Notes: generated by a model from the letters alone, not told the origin. Shown: positions 33,097 to 42,262, counted from the first letter of the stretch. The stretch is DNA of 64,000 bases from [Ruminococcus] torques ATCC 27756 (GCF_000153925.1 NZ_DS264349.1:99564-163563); one strand, 5' to 3'. Numbers and translations: made by a program.

Positions 33097-33881
33097 TAAA
33101 AGCATACTATGAAAATTCTAAAGGAGAAATACTAAATCTGCTGTCTTATCCATTTCTTACTGCAGAGGCTGACTGGTTTGATGCAGAATGGGAGGATGAT
33201 GTCGGGGGATTTATTAGGACTGTGCAGCTTGATGTTTTTGGCGCCAACAAGGAAGATGTATCCCAAAATATGGAGCGGTTATATCGTGTTCTTGGCGTTG
33301 ATGCCGAAACTGGAAAATTTGGAAAGCTGCATGTGAATGGTACATATCTCCCATGCAGGATCAAAGCGTCGAAGAAGGTTACTTGGAAGTCATTTACAGT
33401 TATCGAAACCGAACTGTCATTTACGGCAGAAAAGTTATCATGGGTGATGGTGGAAAGCAGGTCATTTTATCCGCAGACAGAAGCCAGTGCATTAGAAGGC
33501 TTGGATTTTCCGTTTGATTTCTCATTTGATTTTACGGACGCGCGAAAAGGAACTGCAGTATGGGAAGTTGATCATATCGGATCAAACGATTATCAGATGA
33601 TAGTGTATGGTCCGTGTGTGAATCCACGTATCTTAATTAATGAGCAAATTATTGAAGTTTTTGCGACGCTCGAAAAGGAAGAGTATATGATTATCGACAG
33701 CCGCGATTATACTGTGCAGAAATATCTCGTGAATGGAACAGTTCAAAACCTGTTTCATGATCGAGCTTTGGGAAAATCAATTTTTGAACAACTTCCGTCT
33801 GGTTTGCTGAAGATCAACTGGTCGGGGGAATTCGGATTTGATCTTACTCTGTTCTTGGAGAGGAGGGAAGCAAAATGGTAA
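33093..33881 (+). CDS. Distal tail protein (Dit-like)
   Basis: 262 residues. ADWFDAEWEDDVGGFIRTVQLDVFGANKEDV (in part) and the later YPQTEASALEGLDFPFDFSFDF segment match the phage tail family/Dit pattern. The ATG overlaps the tape measure stop (ATGA). Dit forms the hub at the tail tip to which fibres attach. Confidence 0.85.
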   Translation: MIKAYYENSKGEILNLLSYPFLTAEADWFDAEWEDDVGGFIRTVQLDVFGANKEDVSQNMERLYRVLGVDAETGKFGKLHVNGTYLPCRIKASKKVTWKSFTVIETELSFTAEKLSWVMVESRSFYPQTEASALEGLDFPFDFSFDFTDARKGTAVWEVDHIGSNDYQMIVYGPCVNPRILINEQIIEVFATLEKEEYMIIDSRDYTVQKYLVNGTVQNLFHDRALGKSIFEQLPSGLLKINWSGEFGFDLTLFLERREAKW

Positions 33882-34864
33882 TACTGGCTGATCAGGATTT
33901 ACGAGAGATTGGCGCTGTAAAGGATGCGAATTTGACAGTGGATCTGAATGGCGATAAGAATTTTGTCTTGCAGATTGCGCGGTGTAACTGGAGACCAGAG
34001 TTGACCTTTTCAAATTATATTTATGTCATGGATACGGAGTATGGAGGGATTATCGGAGAAATACTGACAGATACGGCACTTGATTATGTGGAATTAAGAG
34101 GGCTGTCATGGCGTGGACGACTTAAGATGAAAGTGATAGAGCCGATCAGTGGATCGGATTATAAAAAGGTGTCAGGAGAATTACACGAGGTGATGAAGAG
34201 TCTGATCGAGCCGGAGTTCGATGGACTCTTTTCTGTGTCTCGGAAAGATACAGGTATCCGAGTGGATAATTATCAATTTGAACGATACTGTACATTGTAC
34301 GACGGTATTGTAAAAATGCTGGAAAGTAAAGGCTATCGTATGCAGTTGAGCTTTCGCAGAGATAATCGGGAGACAGGTTATTTATTAATTGAGGCAGTTC
34401 CGGTCGTAGATTATTCTGATCGGATTGAATTGTCAAAAGACAGTCGAATTAACTATACGATGCACGATAAACGTGATGGGGTGAACCATTTGATTGTTGC
34501 AGGAAAAGGAGAAATGCAGGACAGGATGATACTGCATCTATATGCACAGCCGGACGGTAGCATATCAACAACGCAGCATTACAAAGGATTGCAGGAAATA
34601 ACGCAAGTATACGAAAATACATCGACAGAGACAGAAGAACTGAGGTCAAAAGCAGAAGAATATTTTCGGAAGTTAATGAATAAAAAGAGCTTTCGGATGG
34701 ATATTGCAAAATTGGGAATAGAAGCTGGAATCGGAGACGTTGTCGGTGGGCGAGATTATTTAACAGGACTGTATGGGGCAAAACAGATTGAAAATATTAT
34801 CTATGAAAAGATAGATAATGTAGAATTCAAGACTTACAAATTGGAAGGAGACGGCGAAGAATGA
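33875..34864 (+). CDS. Siphovirus ReqiPepy6 Gp37-like tail protein
   Basis: 329 residues. MVILADQDLREIGAVKDANLTV, NYIYVMDTEYGGIIGEI, and later LIVAGKGEMQDRMILHLYAQPDG (each in part) match Gp37-like tail-tip proteins (tail-associated lysin/hub type). It overlaps Dit by 7 bp and its stop overlaps the next start by 4 bp. Confidence 0.82.
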   Translation: MVILADQDLREIGAVKDANLTVDLNGDKNFVLQIARCNWRPELTFSNYIYVMDTEYGGIIGEILTDTALDYVELRGLSWRGRLKMKVIEPISGSDYKKVSGELHEVMKSLIEPEFDGLFSVSRKDTGIRVDNYQFERYCTLYDGIVKMLESKGYRMQLSFRRDNRETGYLLIEAVPVVDYSDRIELSKDSRINYTMHDKRDGVNHLIVAGKGEMQDRMILHLYAQPDGSISTTQHYKGLQEITQVYENTSTETEELRSKAEEYFRKLMNKKSFRMDIAKLGIEAGIGDVVGGRDYLTGLYGAKQIENIIYEKIDNVEFKTYKLEGDGEE

Positions 34865-35727
34865 AAATAATGACAGGAAAAGCAGGAACACCACATGTTG
34901 CCGCGCAGCAGTTTCGACAGTTCGTGGAGGACACTGTGGGGCAGGAAAGTTATATTTTGACAAGCGGGGATCTCTTAGAGCCGGAACTTGTATCAAACAA
35001 CAGCCTTAAAATCCGAAGCGGAATTATGAGTCACCACGGTAATTTATCTACGGTGGATTTAGGTACATATGACACAGTTACAATCAGAAATGGATCACAG
35101 GGAATGAAGCGAATTGATCTCGTTGTGAACAGGTATACCAAAAACAAGGAGACCGGGATTGAGAAAAATGAGTGGATTGTAATTATGGGAAATCCGACAT
35201 CAGGATCCCCGTCAGTGCCGACATATACGCAAGGAAATTTACAGGAGGGGGATCTCGTTGACGATTGTCCGGTGTTTGAAGTGCATTTGAACGGGATTAA
35301 TGTGACAGAGGTCAAGAAGCTGTTGAAGGTTATGCCATCAATCCCTACGATAAATAAAGATTTGTCGGAGTTACAGTTGTATCACGATAAAAAGACGCTC
35401 ACACCGACTGATCTCGGATTGAACACTGGGATTTGGAAAGTAATAGCAAACAACTCTTACAAGATTGGTAACGCAATACATCTGAATATGGAAATCTACA
35501 CAACCTCTATAATTGTTGCAAATAATGTGTACAACAATGCTTTTACGATACCGTCACAGTACCGACCGTTAATTGATACTGCTGTCAATGTAACTGCATC
35601 AGATGGAGCGTATAAAAATCCAGTTGCCTGTACCTCTTTAGCAAAAGCAAACGGCAATCTGTTTTTCTGCATCCCAAAAGCTACAAATAATTACCTTTTT
35701 ATCGACGCTGAGTGGGAGTGTGCTTGA
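34861..35727 (+). CDS. Tail fibre/baseplate upper protein
   Basis: 288 residues. The start (MTGKAGTPHVAAQQFRQF, VSNNSLKIRSGIMSHHGN) matches the N-terminal baseplate-binding part of tail fibre proteins from Clostridia siphophages. The C-terminal half (GIWKVIANNSYKIGN, YRPLIDTAVNVTASDG) is a beta-rich receptor-binding-like tip. Predicted to contact the host surface. Confidence 0.78.
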   Translation: MKIMTGKAGTPHVAAQQFRQFVEDTVGQESYILTSGDLLEPELVSNNSLKIRSGIMSHHGNLSTVDLGTYDTVTIRNGSQGMKRIDLVVNRYTKNKETGIEKNEWIVIMGNPTSGSPSVPTYTQGNLQEGDLVDDCPVFEVHLNGINVTEVKKLLKVMPSIPTINKDLSELQLYHDKKTLTPTDLGLNTGIWKVIANNSYKIGNAIHLNMEIYTTSIIVANNVYNNAFTIPSQYRPLIDTAVNVTASDGAYKNPVACTSLAKANGNLFFCIPKATNNYLFIDAEWECA

Positions 35728-35826
35728 TAATTAATTACTTTTTGGTGTATTTAATTGTAACGCATCTTTCCTATTGCGTATTCCAATCGGAGTCAGAAAA
35801 CAGATCTTTTAGAAAGGAATGATAAC

Positions 35827-36588
35827 ATGAAACTTATTTTTAATGATGCAACTGATATGCCGATACAGTCATATGAAAAAATCGGTGGTGCGGTGCGATT
35901 CTTGACAATCGGAATTGCGCCGGAAAAGCTGAAAGAAATCTTTGAGGATGCAACAAAAACAAAGGTGATGAACGTCACAGAACGTGGGCAGATCATAGAT
36001 ACCTTGGAAAATTACACGGGATACGATTATACTGAGATATATCCGGGTGGAATTTATGGAGTTGTAAATAATAAAGCCGGTCTGTCAACAGAGGAGCGAT
36101 TGGATGACATGGGGATTAAGTTGGAAACAGCGAAGCAGGACATAGAAGCACTGAAGGAAAACGGTGGCAACGGTGGAGCACCGGGAACGTATGCGTCTGT
36201 CTTTGCGATGGCTAAAATATCTGCAGAGAAAATTACAGATGATGAGCAGGCTCTTAAGGTAGCAGATCTGTACGATTTATGGAGCGGCGATGGAGTAGCC
36301 TACAAGACTGGAAAGTATATTACTTACCAAGATGCGCTATATAAGGTACTCCAAAACCATACATCTCAAGCGGACTGGGCGCCGGACACCGCCTCAAGTT
36401 TATATGCTAAGGTGCTTACAGATCCGACTGGAAAAGTATTGCCGTGGGAGCAGCCAAACAGCACAAACCCATACAAAAAAGGTGATAGGGTAACACATAA
36501 AGGGAAAACGTGGGAGTCTCTTGTAGACAGCAATGTGTGGGAACCGGGTGCAGTTGGATCCGAGAGTCTCTGGAAAGAAGTTGCATAA
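35827..36588 (+). CDS. Tail protein with carbohydrate-binding (CBM5/12-like) end
   Basis: 253 residues; ATG after AGAAAGGAATGATAAC. The N-terminal ~110 residues form a fold ending in a helix (TEERLDDMGIKLETAKQDIEAL), then a Gly/Asn linker. The C-terminal ~110 residues have the aromatic pattern ITYQDALYKVLQNHTSQADWAPD and NPYKKGDRVTHKGKTWES, typical of chitin-binding type 3 modules, here as two linked repeats. Likely attaches virions to cell-surface glycans. Confidence 0.82.
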   Translation: MKLIFNDATDMPIQSYEKIGGAVRFLTIGIAPEKLKEIFEDATKTKVMNVTERGQIIDTLENYTGYDYTEIYPGGIYGVVNNKAGLSTEERLDDMGIKLETAKQDIEALKENGGNGGAPGTYASVFAMAKISAEKITDDEQALKVADLYDLWSGDGVAYKTGKYITYQDALYKVLQNHTSQADWAPDTASSLYAKVLTDPTGKVLPWEQPNSTNPYKKGDRVTHKGKTWESLVDSNVWEPGAVGSESLWKEVA

Positions 36589-36609
36589 CGAGAAAGGAAA
36601 GTGAGGAAT

Positions 36610-37080
36610 ATGAAAATGAATTATGCAGAAGCAATTATTGACGGATACAATGCGATTGCAGGAGCGATTGTGGCGGTGTTGTCCTACATATTAGGAGAGC
36701 ACTGGATCTTATTTGCAGCCTTTTTGCTACTTAATGTAGCAGACTGGATAACCGGGTGGATGAAGAGCAAGATGGCCAACAAAGAAAACTCTGTCAGAGG
36801 CTGGAAAGGCGTCCTTAAGAAGTTGGGGTACTGGCTTATGATTATGGTTGCGTTTGGGGCATCGGCAATCTTTATCGAGATCGGTAAGGCGATCGGTGTA
36901 GATTTAGGGATCACTACATTGCTTGGATGGTTCGTACTGGCCAGCTTGCTTATAAATGAGATTCGCTCGATTTTGGAAAATTTCGTAGAAGCTGGATTTA
37001 ACGTGCCGATTATATTGATTAAAGGTTTAGAGGTTGCAGACAAGGTCGTAAATAAAGATGGAGATTCAGAGGGCGAGTGA
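36610..37080 (+). CDS. Phage holin (toxin secretion/holin family, Cph1 type)
   Basis: 156 residues from ATG 36610 with GTGAGG upstream. Three membrane helices (AIAGAIVAVLSYILG, ILFAAFLLLNVADWITGWM, GYWLMIMVAFGASAIFI) and the conserved KENSVRGWKGVLKKLG loop identify phage_holin_4. It would permeabilise the membrane for the amidase downstream. Appears intact. Confidence 0.9.
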   Translation: MKMNYAEAIIDGYNAIAGAIVAVLSYILGEHWILFAAFLLLNVADWITGWMKSKMANKENSVRGWKGVLKKLGYWLMIMVAFGASAIFIEIGKAIGVDLGITTLLGWFVLASLLINEIRSILENFVEAGFNVPIILIKGLEVADKVVNKDGDSEGE

Positions 37081-37127
37081 TCGTCCTCTTTTGCGCCGGT
37101 GCAAATGCCGGAAGAAAGGAGAAGAAC

Positions 37128-38102
37128 ATGAGTATTTGTAGAGGAGTAGCAGGACTTAGAGGTGGAAATCCGAGAGGAATTTTTATTCACAACGATGCAG
37201 GATCACAAAATGCAAATGCAGCGTTTTACAGAAAATGGCTGCAAACGCATCCGTTAGAAAACGGATTTGCTCACGCTTATGTAGCTAGTGACGGGATCTT
37301 GTATGCGGAAGATGATGCCTACGCAGCATGGCACTGCGGGCAGACAGACGGAAACCGGAACTATTATTCGATCGAGGTCTGTCAGAGTATGGGGGATTTG
37401 GAAATCTTTAAGAAAAATGAAGAGAATGCGTTGAAGCTGGCAGCGCAGAAGTGTAAGCAGTACGGTATCGTTCCAAACACGAATACAATCCGGCTGCACA
37501 AGGAGGTGTATGCAACAGCGTGTCCGCACAGATCTGTAGAGATTCATGGGGGCACATCTGGCTGTAAAACATATTTTATTAATAAAATCCGTGAGTATAT
37601 GGGAATGGACAAGTTGCCGGATGCTCCGGTTGTCAGTGGAGGCGGAAGCAGTGCAGCATCCGGTGATCCCGGCATTGTGTTTACTTATGGCGTTATGTTG
37701 ACCGACGGAACAATCCTGCCCTTTGTGAATAACCTGTCTGATTTTGCAGGACTTCCGGGTCGTACAATCGCCGGTATCGCGATAAAGGTTAATAAAGGTA
37801 CTGTAAAATACCGCGTGCATGTAAAGGGCAAGGGATGGTTACCTTACGTAACCGGATGTAACTGGTCTGACGCAAATAACGGCTATGCTGGATATCCGGG
37901 AGCTGTGATCGATGCCGTAGAGGTATATTATGATACTCCGGCGGATATTGTTGCAAAATATGGTTATCAAAAAGCGCAGTACAGAGTCGCTCCGATCGGC
38001 GGCGGTTACTATCCGTGGCAGTTCGACAATGAGACTGGAAATGGACAGGACGGACATGCCGGATGTTTTGGCATTGCGTTTGATAAATTTCAGCTGTACT
38101 AA
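37128..38102 (+). CDS. Phage endolysin, N-acetylmuramoyl-L-alanine amidase
   Basis: 324 residues from ATG 37128 (GAAAGGAGAAGAAC upstream). The amidase_2/PGRP fold covers ~1-165: FIHNDAGSQNANA (zinc His), CGQTDGNRNYYSIEV, and TIRLHKEVYATACPHRS (second His and Cys). The C-terminal ~140 residues (GVMLTDGTILPFVNNLSDFAG, KVNKGTVKYRVHVKGKGWLPYV in part) form a cell-wall-binding-like domain. It lies right after the holin, a full lysis pair. Confidence 0.92.
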   Translation: MSICRGVAGLRGGNPRGIFIHNDAGSQNANAAFYRKWLQTHPLENGFAHAYVASDGILYAEDDAYAAWHCGQTDGNRNYYSIEVCQSMGDLEIFKKNEENALKLAAQKCKQYGIVPNTNTIRLHKEVYATACPHRSVEIHGGTSGCKTYFINKIREYMGMDKLPDAPVVSGGGSSAASGDPGIVFTYGVMLTDGTILPFVNNLSDFAGLPGRTIAGIAIKVNKGTVKYRVHVKGKGWLPYVTGCNWSDANNGYAGYPGAVIDAVEVYYDTPADIVAKYGYQKAQYRVAPIGGGYYPWQFDNETGNGQDGHAGCFGIAFDKFQLY

Positions 38103-38110
38103 AAAACATT

Positions 38111-38134
38111 TCCCCGGAGTATTAGCTCCGGGGA
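38111..38134. terminator. Hairpin at the end of the late operon
   Basis: TCCCCGGAG (38111-38119), loop TATTAG, CTCCGGGGA (38126-38134). There is only a weak U-rich context on the + strand, but six A residues precede it, so it is a good terminator for minus-strand transcription. It insulates the prophage end from host genes. Confidence 0.7.
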
Positions 38135-38221
38135 GAAATATTGTATCATCTTCATACATTATATAAAGAAGTAACAGTTGCAGGTTTTTACGTTAAGGAT
38201 ACCTTATAGGGATATAAAATA

Positions 38222-38270
38222 ATTTGTATGTTGTTACGAAAAGGTTGACACAATGGGGGTCGAAGGAACT
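38222..38270. other. attR: left arm of attP joined to host half of attB
   Basis: The phage arm GTTGTTACGAAAAGGT precedes the central TG (38246-38247), and host sequence ACACAATGGGGGTC follows. The predicted attP after excision is AAAAGGT-TG-ACCTTTT at its core. The predicted attB is GAATTGGA-TG-ACACAATG, which encodes N-W-M-T-Q-W of the restored SleC. Confidence 0.8.
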
Positions 38271-38631
38271 TGGAGATAAAGGTTTGACACCGATCGAGAT
38301 TCTTCGTTATTTTTACGGAGATGACATGTATATTAATATTGCGCCGGAAATATCAGGTATTCCATCTTCGTGGCCGGGATATGTATTGGAGATCGGGTCA
38401 AGCGGAGAAAAGGTGAGGCAGATACAGGAGCAGTTGAATGTAATTGCGGGAGCGTATCCTGCGATACCTAAAATTACGGCAGACGGTATTTACGGTTCAA
38501 AAACGGCGGAATCGGTCAGAAAATTTCAGGAAGTGTTTCAACTGCCGCAAACGGGGAAAGTCGACTACAGTACATGGTATAAAATATCCGAAATTTATGT
38601 CGGCGTATCCAGAATCGCAGAGTTGACGTAA
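38250..38631 (+). pseudogene. sleC: SleC-like spore cortex-lytic enzyme, 3' part, separated from its start by prophage
   Basis: The frame reads TQWGSKELGD, ILRYFYGDDMYI (end of the SpoIID-like domain), PSSWPGYVLEIGSSGEKVRQIQ and then a PG_binding_1 domain ending in VSRIAELT, the order found at the end of SleC proteins. Codons before 38246 derive from prophage DNA. Joining 5810-6744 to 38250-38631 gives 1317 bases, 438 residues and no stop, the expected length for SleC. Without excision this part has no proper start; the nominal TTG at 38224 lies in the prophage arm. Confidence 0.8.
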
Positions 38632-38684
38632 CTTTGAAAAATCGAAAGTGATAGCGGAATCGGCATAGTTCCGGTGAAAATACC

Positions 38685-38713
38685 TTGACTTATTTTAATG
38701 ACATATTTATAAT
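38685..38713 (+). promoter_or_regulatory. leuS promoter
   Basis: TTGACT (38685-38690), 17-bp spacer and TATAAT (38708-38713), upstream of the T-box leader. It lies 54 bp after the end of the sleC 3' half. Confidence 0.85.
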
Positions 38714-38719
38714 GAATAA

Positions 38720-39006
38720 GGATATTGCAAAAACATGGAAGAGGAATAGTAGGAGTGTATCGTATTCAGAGAACTGCCGGTCGGTGCGAGGCAGAAACGT
38801 AAACTGTGAACTCACCTCGGAGTTCTTTCGTTGAACTTCAAGTAGACGAAAGCGGGAATTCCCGTTATAGAATGAATGAGTGCATTTGGTCGGATGAGGA
38901 TACAGGAACAAAAAAGTTTTCCCGGTCCGGTCGGATGAACAAGAGTGGTACCACGGAAATAAGCCTTTTCGTCTCTTGAGTTTTCAGGAACGGAAGGCTT
39001 TCTTTT
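38720..39006 (+). promoter_or_regulatory. T-box riboswitch (leucine specifier) controlling leuS
   Basis: The leader has the T-box sequence AGAGTGGTACCACGG (38943-38957) and a terminator AAGCCTT (38961-38967) / AAGGCTT (38994-39000) plus TCTTTT. In stem I the specifier region reads GTGAA-CTC-ACC, with CTC (38811-38813) being a leucine codon that fits the downstream gene. Uncharged tRNA-Leu would favour the antiterminator and switch leuS on. Confidence 0.9.
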
Positions 39007-39042
39007 ATGCGTAATATAACGATGAATGAAGGAGAGAAACAT

Positions 39043-41475
39043 ATGGGTACAAAGATAATGTATAATCACAAAGCGATTGAAAAAAAGTGGCGTGAAAAAT
39101 GGGCGGAAAATTCGGTAAATCCAAGAGTGGATGATAACGGAAATAAAAAACAGAAGTATTACTGTCTTGACATGTTTCCGTATCCGTCAGGAAACGGTCT
39201 TCATGTCGGACATTGGAGAGGGTATGTAATTTCTGACGTATGGAGCCGTTATAAACTTCAGCAGGGATATTATATTGTACATCCGATGGGATGGGATGCA
39301 TTCGGTCTGCCTGCTGAAAACTATGCGATCAAGATGGGAGTACATCCGGCGAAATCAACGGCGGAAAATGTGGCGAATATTAAACGTCAGATCAATGAGA
39401 TCGCAGCGCTTTATGATTGGGACATGGAAGTCAACACGACAGATCCGAACTTTTATAAATGGACGCAGTGGATTTTCGTGAAGATGTTTAAAGAAGGACT
39501 TGCATATGAAAAAGAATTTCCGATCAACTGGTGTCCGTCCTGTAAGACCGGTTTGGCAAATGAAGAAGTTGTAAATGGCAAATGCGAGCGCTGCGGAGCG
39601 GAAGTCACGAAGAAAAATCTTCGTCAGTGGATGTTGAAGATCACAGCATATGCAGATCGGCTGTTAAATGATCTCGATAAGCTGGACTGGCCGGAAAAAG
39701 TAAAGAAGATGCAGGCTGACTGGATCGGAAAATCCTACGGAGCAGAAGTGGAGTTCCCTGTTGACGGAAGAGATGAGAAGATCACTGTTTATACGACAAG
39801 ACCTGATACGCTTTACGGCGCGACATTTATGGTGCTTGCTCCTGAACATGAGATGGCGGCATCTCTTGCGACAGATGAGACAAGAGAAGCAGTGGAAAAA
39901 TATATTTACGATGCGTCAATGAAATCAAACGTAGATCGTCTTCAGGACAAAGAGAAGACAGGCGTATTTACGGGAAGCTATGCAATCAATCCGCTTAGCG
40001 GAGCGAAGACACCGATCTGGCTGTCTGATTATGTATTGGCTGATTACGGTACAGGAGCGATTATGTGTGTTCCTGCTCATGATGATCGTGACTTTGAGTT
40101 TGCAAAAAAATTCAATATTCCTATTATTCAGGTAATTGCAAAAGACGGAAAAGAAATCGAAAATATGACAGAAGCTTATACAGAAGCTTCGGGAACAATG
40201 ATCAACTCGGGCGAGTGGAATGGAATGGAATCGTCAGTGCTTAAAAAAGAAGCTCCGCACATTATAGAAGAGCGCGGATTCGGAAAAGCAACAGTCAACT
40301 TTAAACTGCGTGACTGGGTATTTTCACGTCAGCGTTACTGGGGAGAACCGATTCCGATCATTCACTGTCCTGACTGCGGTAATGTTCCGGTACCGGAAGA
40401 GGAACTTCCGCTTACGCTTCCGGACGTAGATTCCTATGAGCCGACAGGAACAGGAGAATCACCGCTTGCAGGAATTGAAGAATGGGTAAATTGTACATGT
40501 CCGGTATGTGGAAAACCTGCAAAGCGTGAGACAAATACGATGCCTCAATGGGCAGGATCTTCATGGTATTTCTTGCGTTATGTAGACAGTAAAAACGATA
40601 AAGAATTAGTGTCCAGAGAAAAAGCAGACGAGATGCTGCCGGTAGATATGTATATCGGAGGCGTAGAACATGCCGTGCTTCACCTTCTGTATTCTCGGTT
40701 TTATACAAAATTTTTGTATGATATCGGAGTAGTAGATTTTGACGAACCGTTCCACAAATTGTTCAATCAGGGAATGATCACCGGAAAGAACGGAATTAAG
40801 ATGAGTAAATCAAAAGGAAATGTCGTTTCGCCGGATGCTCTTGTGAATGATTATGGATGCGACTCGTTAAGAATGTACGAGCTTTTTGTAGGACCGCCGG
40901 AGTTGGATGCGGAATGGGACGACAGAGGAATCGACGGAGTAAACCGTTTCCTGAAACGTCTTTGGAATCTGCTTATGGACAGTAAAGAAGCAGACGTTCA
41001 GCCGACAAAAGAGATGATAAAACTTCGCCATAAAATGGTTTATGATATTACAAATCGTCTGGAAAGTTTCAGTTTGAATACTGTAATTTCGGGATTTATG
41101 GAGTATAACAACAAGTTTATTGAAATGGCGAAAAAGGAAGGCGGAATTGATAAAGAAACATTAGAAACAATCGCGGTTCTTCTTTCTCCGTTTGCACCGC
41201 ATTTTGCCGAAGAAATGTGGGAGCAGCTTGGCCATGGAGAAACAATTTTTAAAGCAGGATGGCCGTCATATGACGAAAGTGCAATGAAAGATGACGAGAT
41301 TGAAGTGCCGGTACAGATTAACGGAAAGACAAGAGCTGTTATCAGTATTTCTGCCGATGCATCAAAAGATGAGGCAATCGCCGCCGGAAAAGAAGCGGTA
41401 GCCGATAAACTGACAGGTACGATCGTCAAAGAAATTTATGTACCGAAAAAAATAATCAATATCGTTCAGAAATAA
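39043..41475 (+). CDS. leuS: Leucyl-tRNA synthetase
   Basis: 810 residues from the ATG at 39043, with GGAGAG 12 bp upstream. HIGH-type signature is PYPSGNGLHVGHWRGY, KMSKS is present as KMSKSKGNVVSP, and the editing domain (TTRPDTLYGATFMVLAPEH in part) lies between. It charges tRNA-Leu. Expression is controlled by the T-box directly upstream. No nearby terminator follows; the sequence after it is an inserted element. Confidence 0.97.
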   Translation: MGTKIMYNHKAIEKKWREKWAENSVNPRVDDNGNKKQKYYCLDMFPYPSGNGLHVGHWRGYVISDVWSRYKLQQGYYIVHPMGWDAFGLPAENYAIKMGVHPAKSTAENVANIKRQINEIAALYDWDMEVNTTDPNFYKWTQWIFVKMFKEGLAYEKEFPINWCPSCKTGLANEEVVNGKCERCGAEVTKKNLRQWMLKITAYADRLLNDLDKLDWPEKVKKMQADWIGKSYGAEVEFPVDGRDEKITVYTTRPDTLYGATFMVLAPEHEMAASLATDETREAVEKYIYDASMKSNVDRLQDKEKTGVFTGSYAINPLSGAKTPIWLSDYVLADYGTGAIMCVPAHDDRDFEFAKKFNIPIIQVIAKDGKEIENMTEAYTEASGTMINSGEWNGMESSVLKKEAPHIIEERGFGKATVNFKLRDWVFSRQRYWGEPIPIIHCPDCGNVPVPEEELPLTLPDVDSYEPTGTGESPLAGIEEWVNCTCPVCGKPAKRETNTMPQWAGSSWYFLRYVDSKNDKELVSREKADEMLPVDMYIGGVEHAVLHLLYSRFYTKFLYDIGVVDFDEPFHKLFNQGMITGKNGIKMSKSKGNVVSPDALVNDYGCDSLRMYELFVGPPELDAEWDDRGIDGVNRFLKRLWNLLMDSKEADVQPTKEMIKLRHKMVYDITNRLESFSLNTVISGFMEYNNKFIEMAKKEGGIDKETLETIAVLLSPFAPHFAEEMWEQLGHGETIFKAGWPSYDESAMKDDEIEVPVQINGKTRAVISISADASKDEAIAAGKEAVADKLTGTIVKEIYVPKKIINIVQK

Positions 41476-41797
41476 TTTGAGAAGAAAATCTCACAACAGA
41501 ATAAAGTGCTTGGAAATATTGAAAAGTTCGCTGAAAATCAAGGTTTGCAGACATTTTTCTTCAAAGAAAAGGTATCGTAGAATACCGCAAAATATCGTAA
41601 CAGATTTTTAAAATGGAGTAAATTTGGAGTAAAAGTTGAAAGAAAATGGAGTAAATATTTCAAGAAGATATGAAAGGAATGACGCAGATAGTAGAGATAT
41701 TGTCTGCGTTATTTTTTTGATTATAATGGTGTAAATAATTACAAAGTATGATATTATGAGAAATAAACAAATTTTAAGTTGTAGGAGAGAATATAAG
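41476..41797. other. 322-bp region after leuS
   Basis: No gene seen. It holds the three TGGAGTAAA repeats and a terminator-like hairpin GACGCAGA (41681-41688) / TCTGCGTT (41703-41710) followed by ATTTTTTT. The rest shows no clear feature. Confidence 0.6.
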
Positions 41798-42262
41798 ATG
41801 AACTTAACATATAAAAGAGCGACGCTTGAAGATATAGATATATTGGTAAAAACAAGAATAGAGGTATTAAAAGCCGCTAATAAACTTTGCGTTGATACTG
41901 ATATGGGTGAAGTAGAAAGGCAATCTTATAGCTATTATCAAAAAGCTCTTTGCGATGGCTCTCATATTGCGTATTTGGTCTTTAATGGAAGTTGTTGTAT
42001 TGGAACTGGTGGTGTTAGTTTTTTTCAAGTGATGCCGACCTATCATAATCCGAGCGGAAAAAAGGCGTACATAATGAATATGTATACTAATCCTAAGTAC
42101 AGAAGAAAAGGGATTGCCTATAAAACATTAGATATGCTGATTAAAGACAGTAAGAGCAAAGGCATCTTTTCTATTTCATTAGAAGCGACAGATATGGGGC
42201 GACCATTATATGAAAAATACGGATTTATAAAAATGAATAATGAAATGGAATTACCAGAGTGA
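41798..42262 (+). CDS. GNAT family N-acetyltransferase
   Basis: 154 residues from ATG 41798 (TAGGAGAGAATATAAG upstream). The acetyl-CoA-binding motif A is NMYTNPKYRRKGIAYKTLDML, followed by GRPLYEKYGFIKMNNEMEL, both typical GNAT signatures. Substrate unknown. It lies inside the small integrative element, framed by its own hairpins on both sides, so it may be cargo. Confidence 0.88.
   Translation: MNLTYKRATLEDIDILVKTRIEVLKAANKLCVDTDMGEVERQSYSYYQKALCDGSHIAYLVFNGSCCIGTGGVSFFQVMPTYHNPSGKKAYIMNMYTNPKYRRKGIAYKTLDMLIKDSKSKGIFSISLEATDMGRPLYEKYGFIKMNNEMELPE

Larger units (their letters stand above)
6741..38247. mobile_element. Integrated, partly decayed siphovirus-type prophage (31.5 kb) inserted in sleC
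   Basis: The limits are defined by the two halves of sleC: host coding sequence stops making sense after 6744 and resumes at 38246-38250. Both junctions share only TGAC. The element encodes a large serine recombinase at the left edge, a lysogeny region, early genes, packaging, head, tail and lysis genes in standard order. The structural block carries two apparent internal deletions (about 24.81 kb and 27.33 kb), so particle formation without a helper is unlikely, whereas the recombinase and both att sites look intact. Confidence 0.93.

Noticed and set aside
38224..38631. Separate small peptidoglycan-binding gene starting at TTG 38224
   Set aside because: Its first seven or so codons come from the prophage attachment arm and the rest continues SleC after N-W-M-T; it is the 3' half of a split gene.
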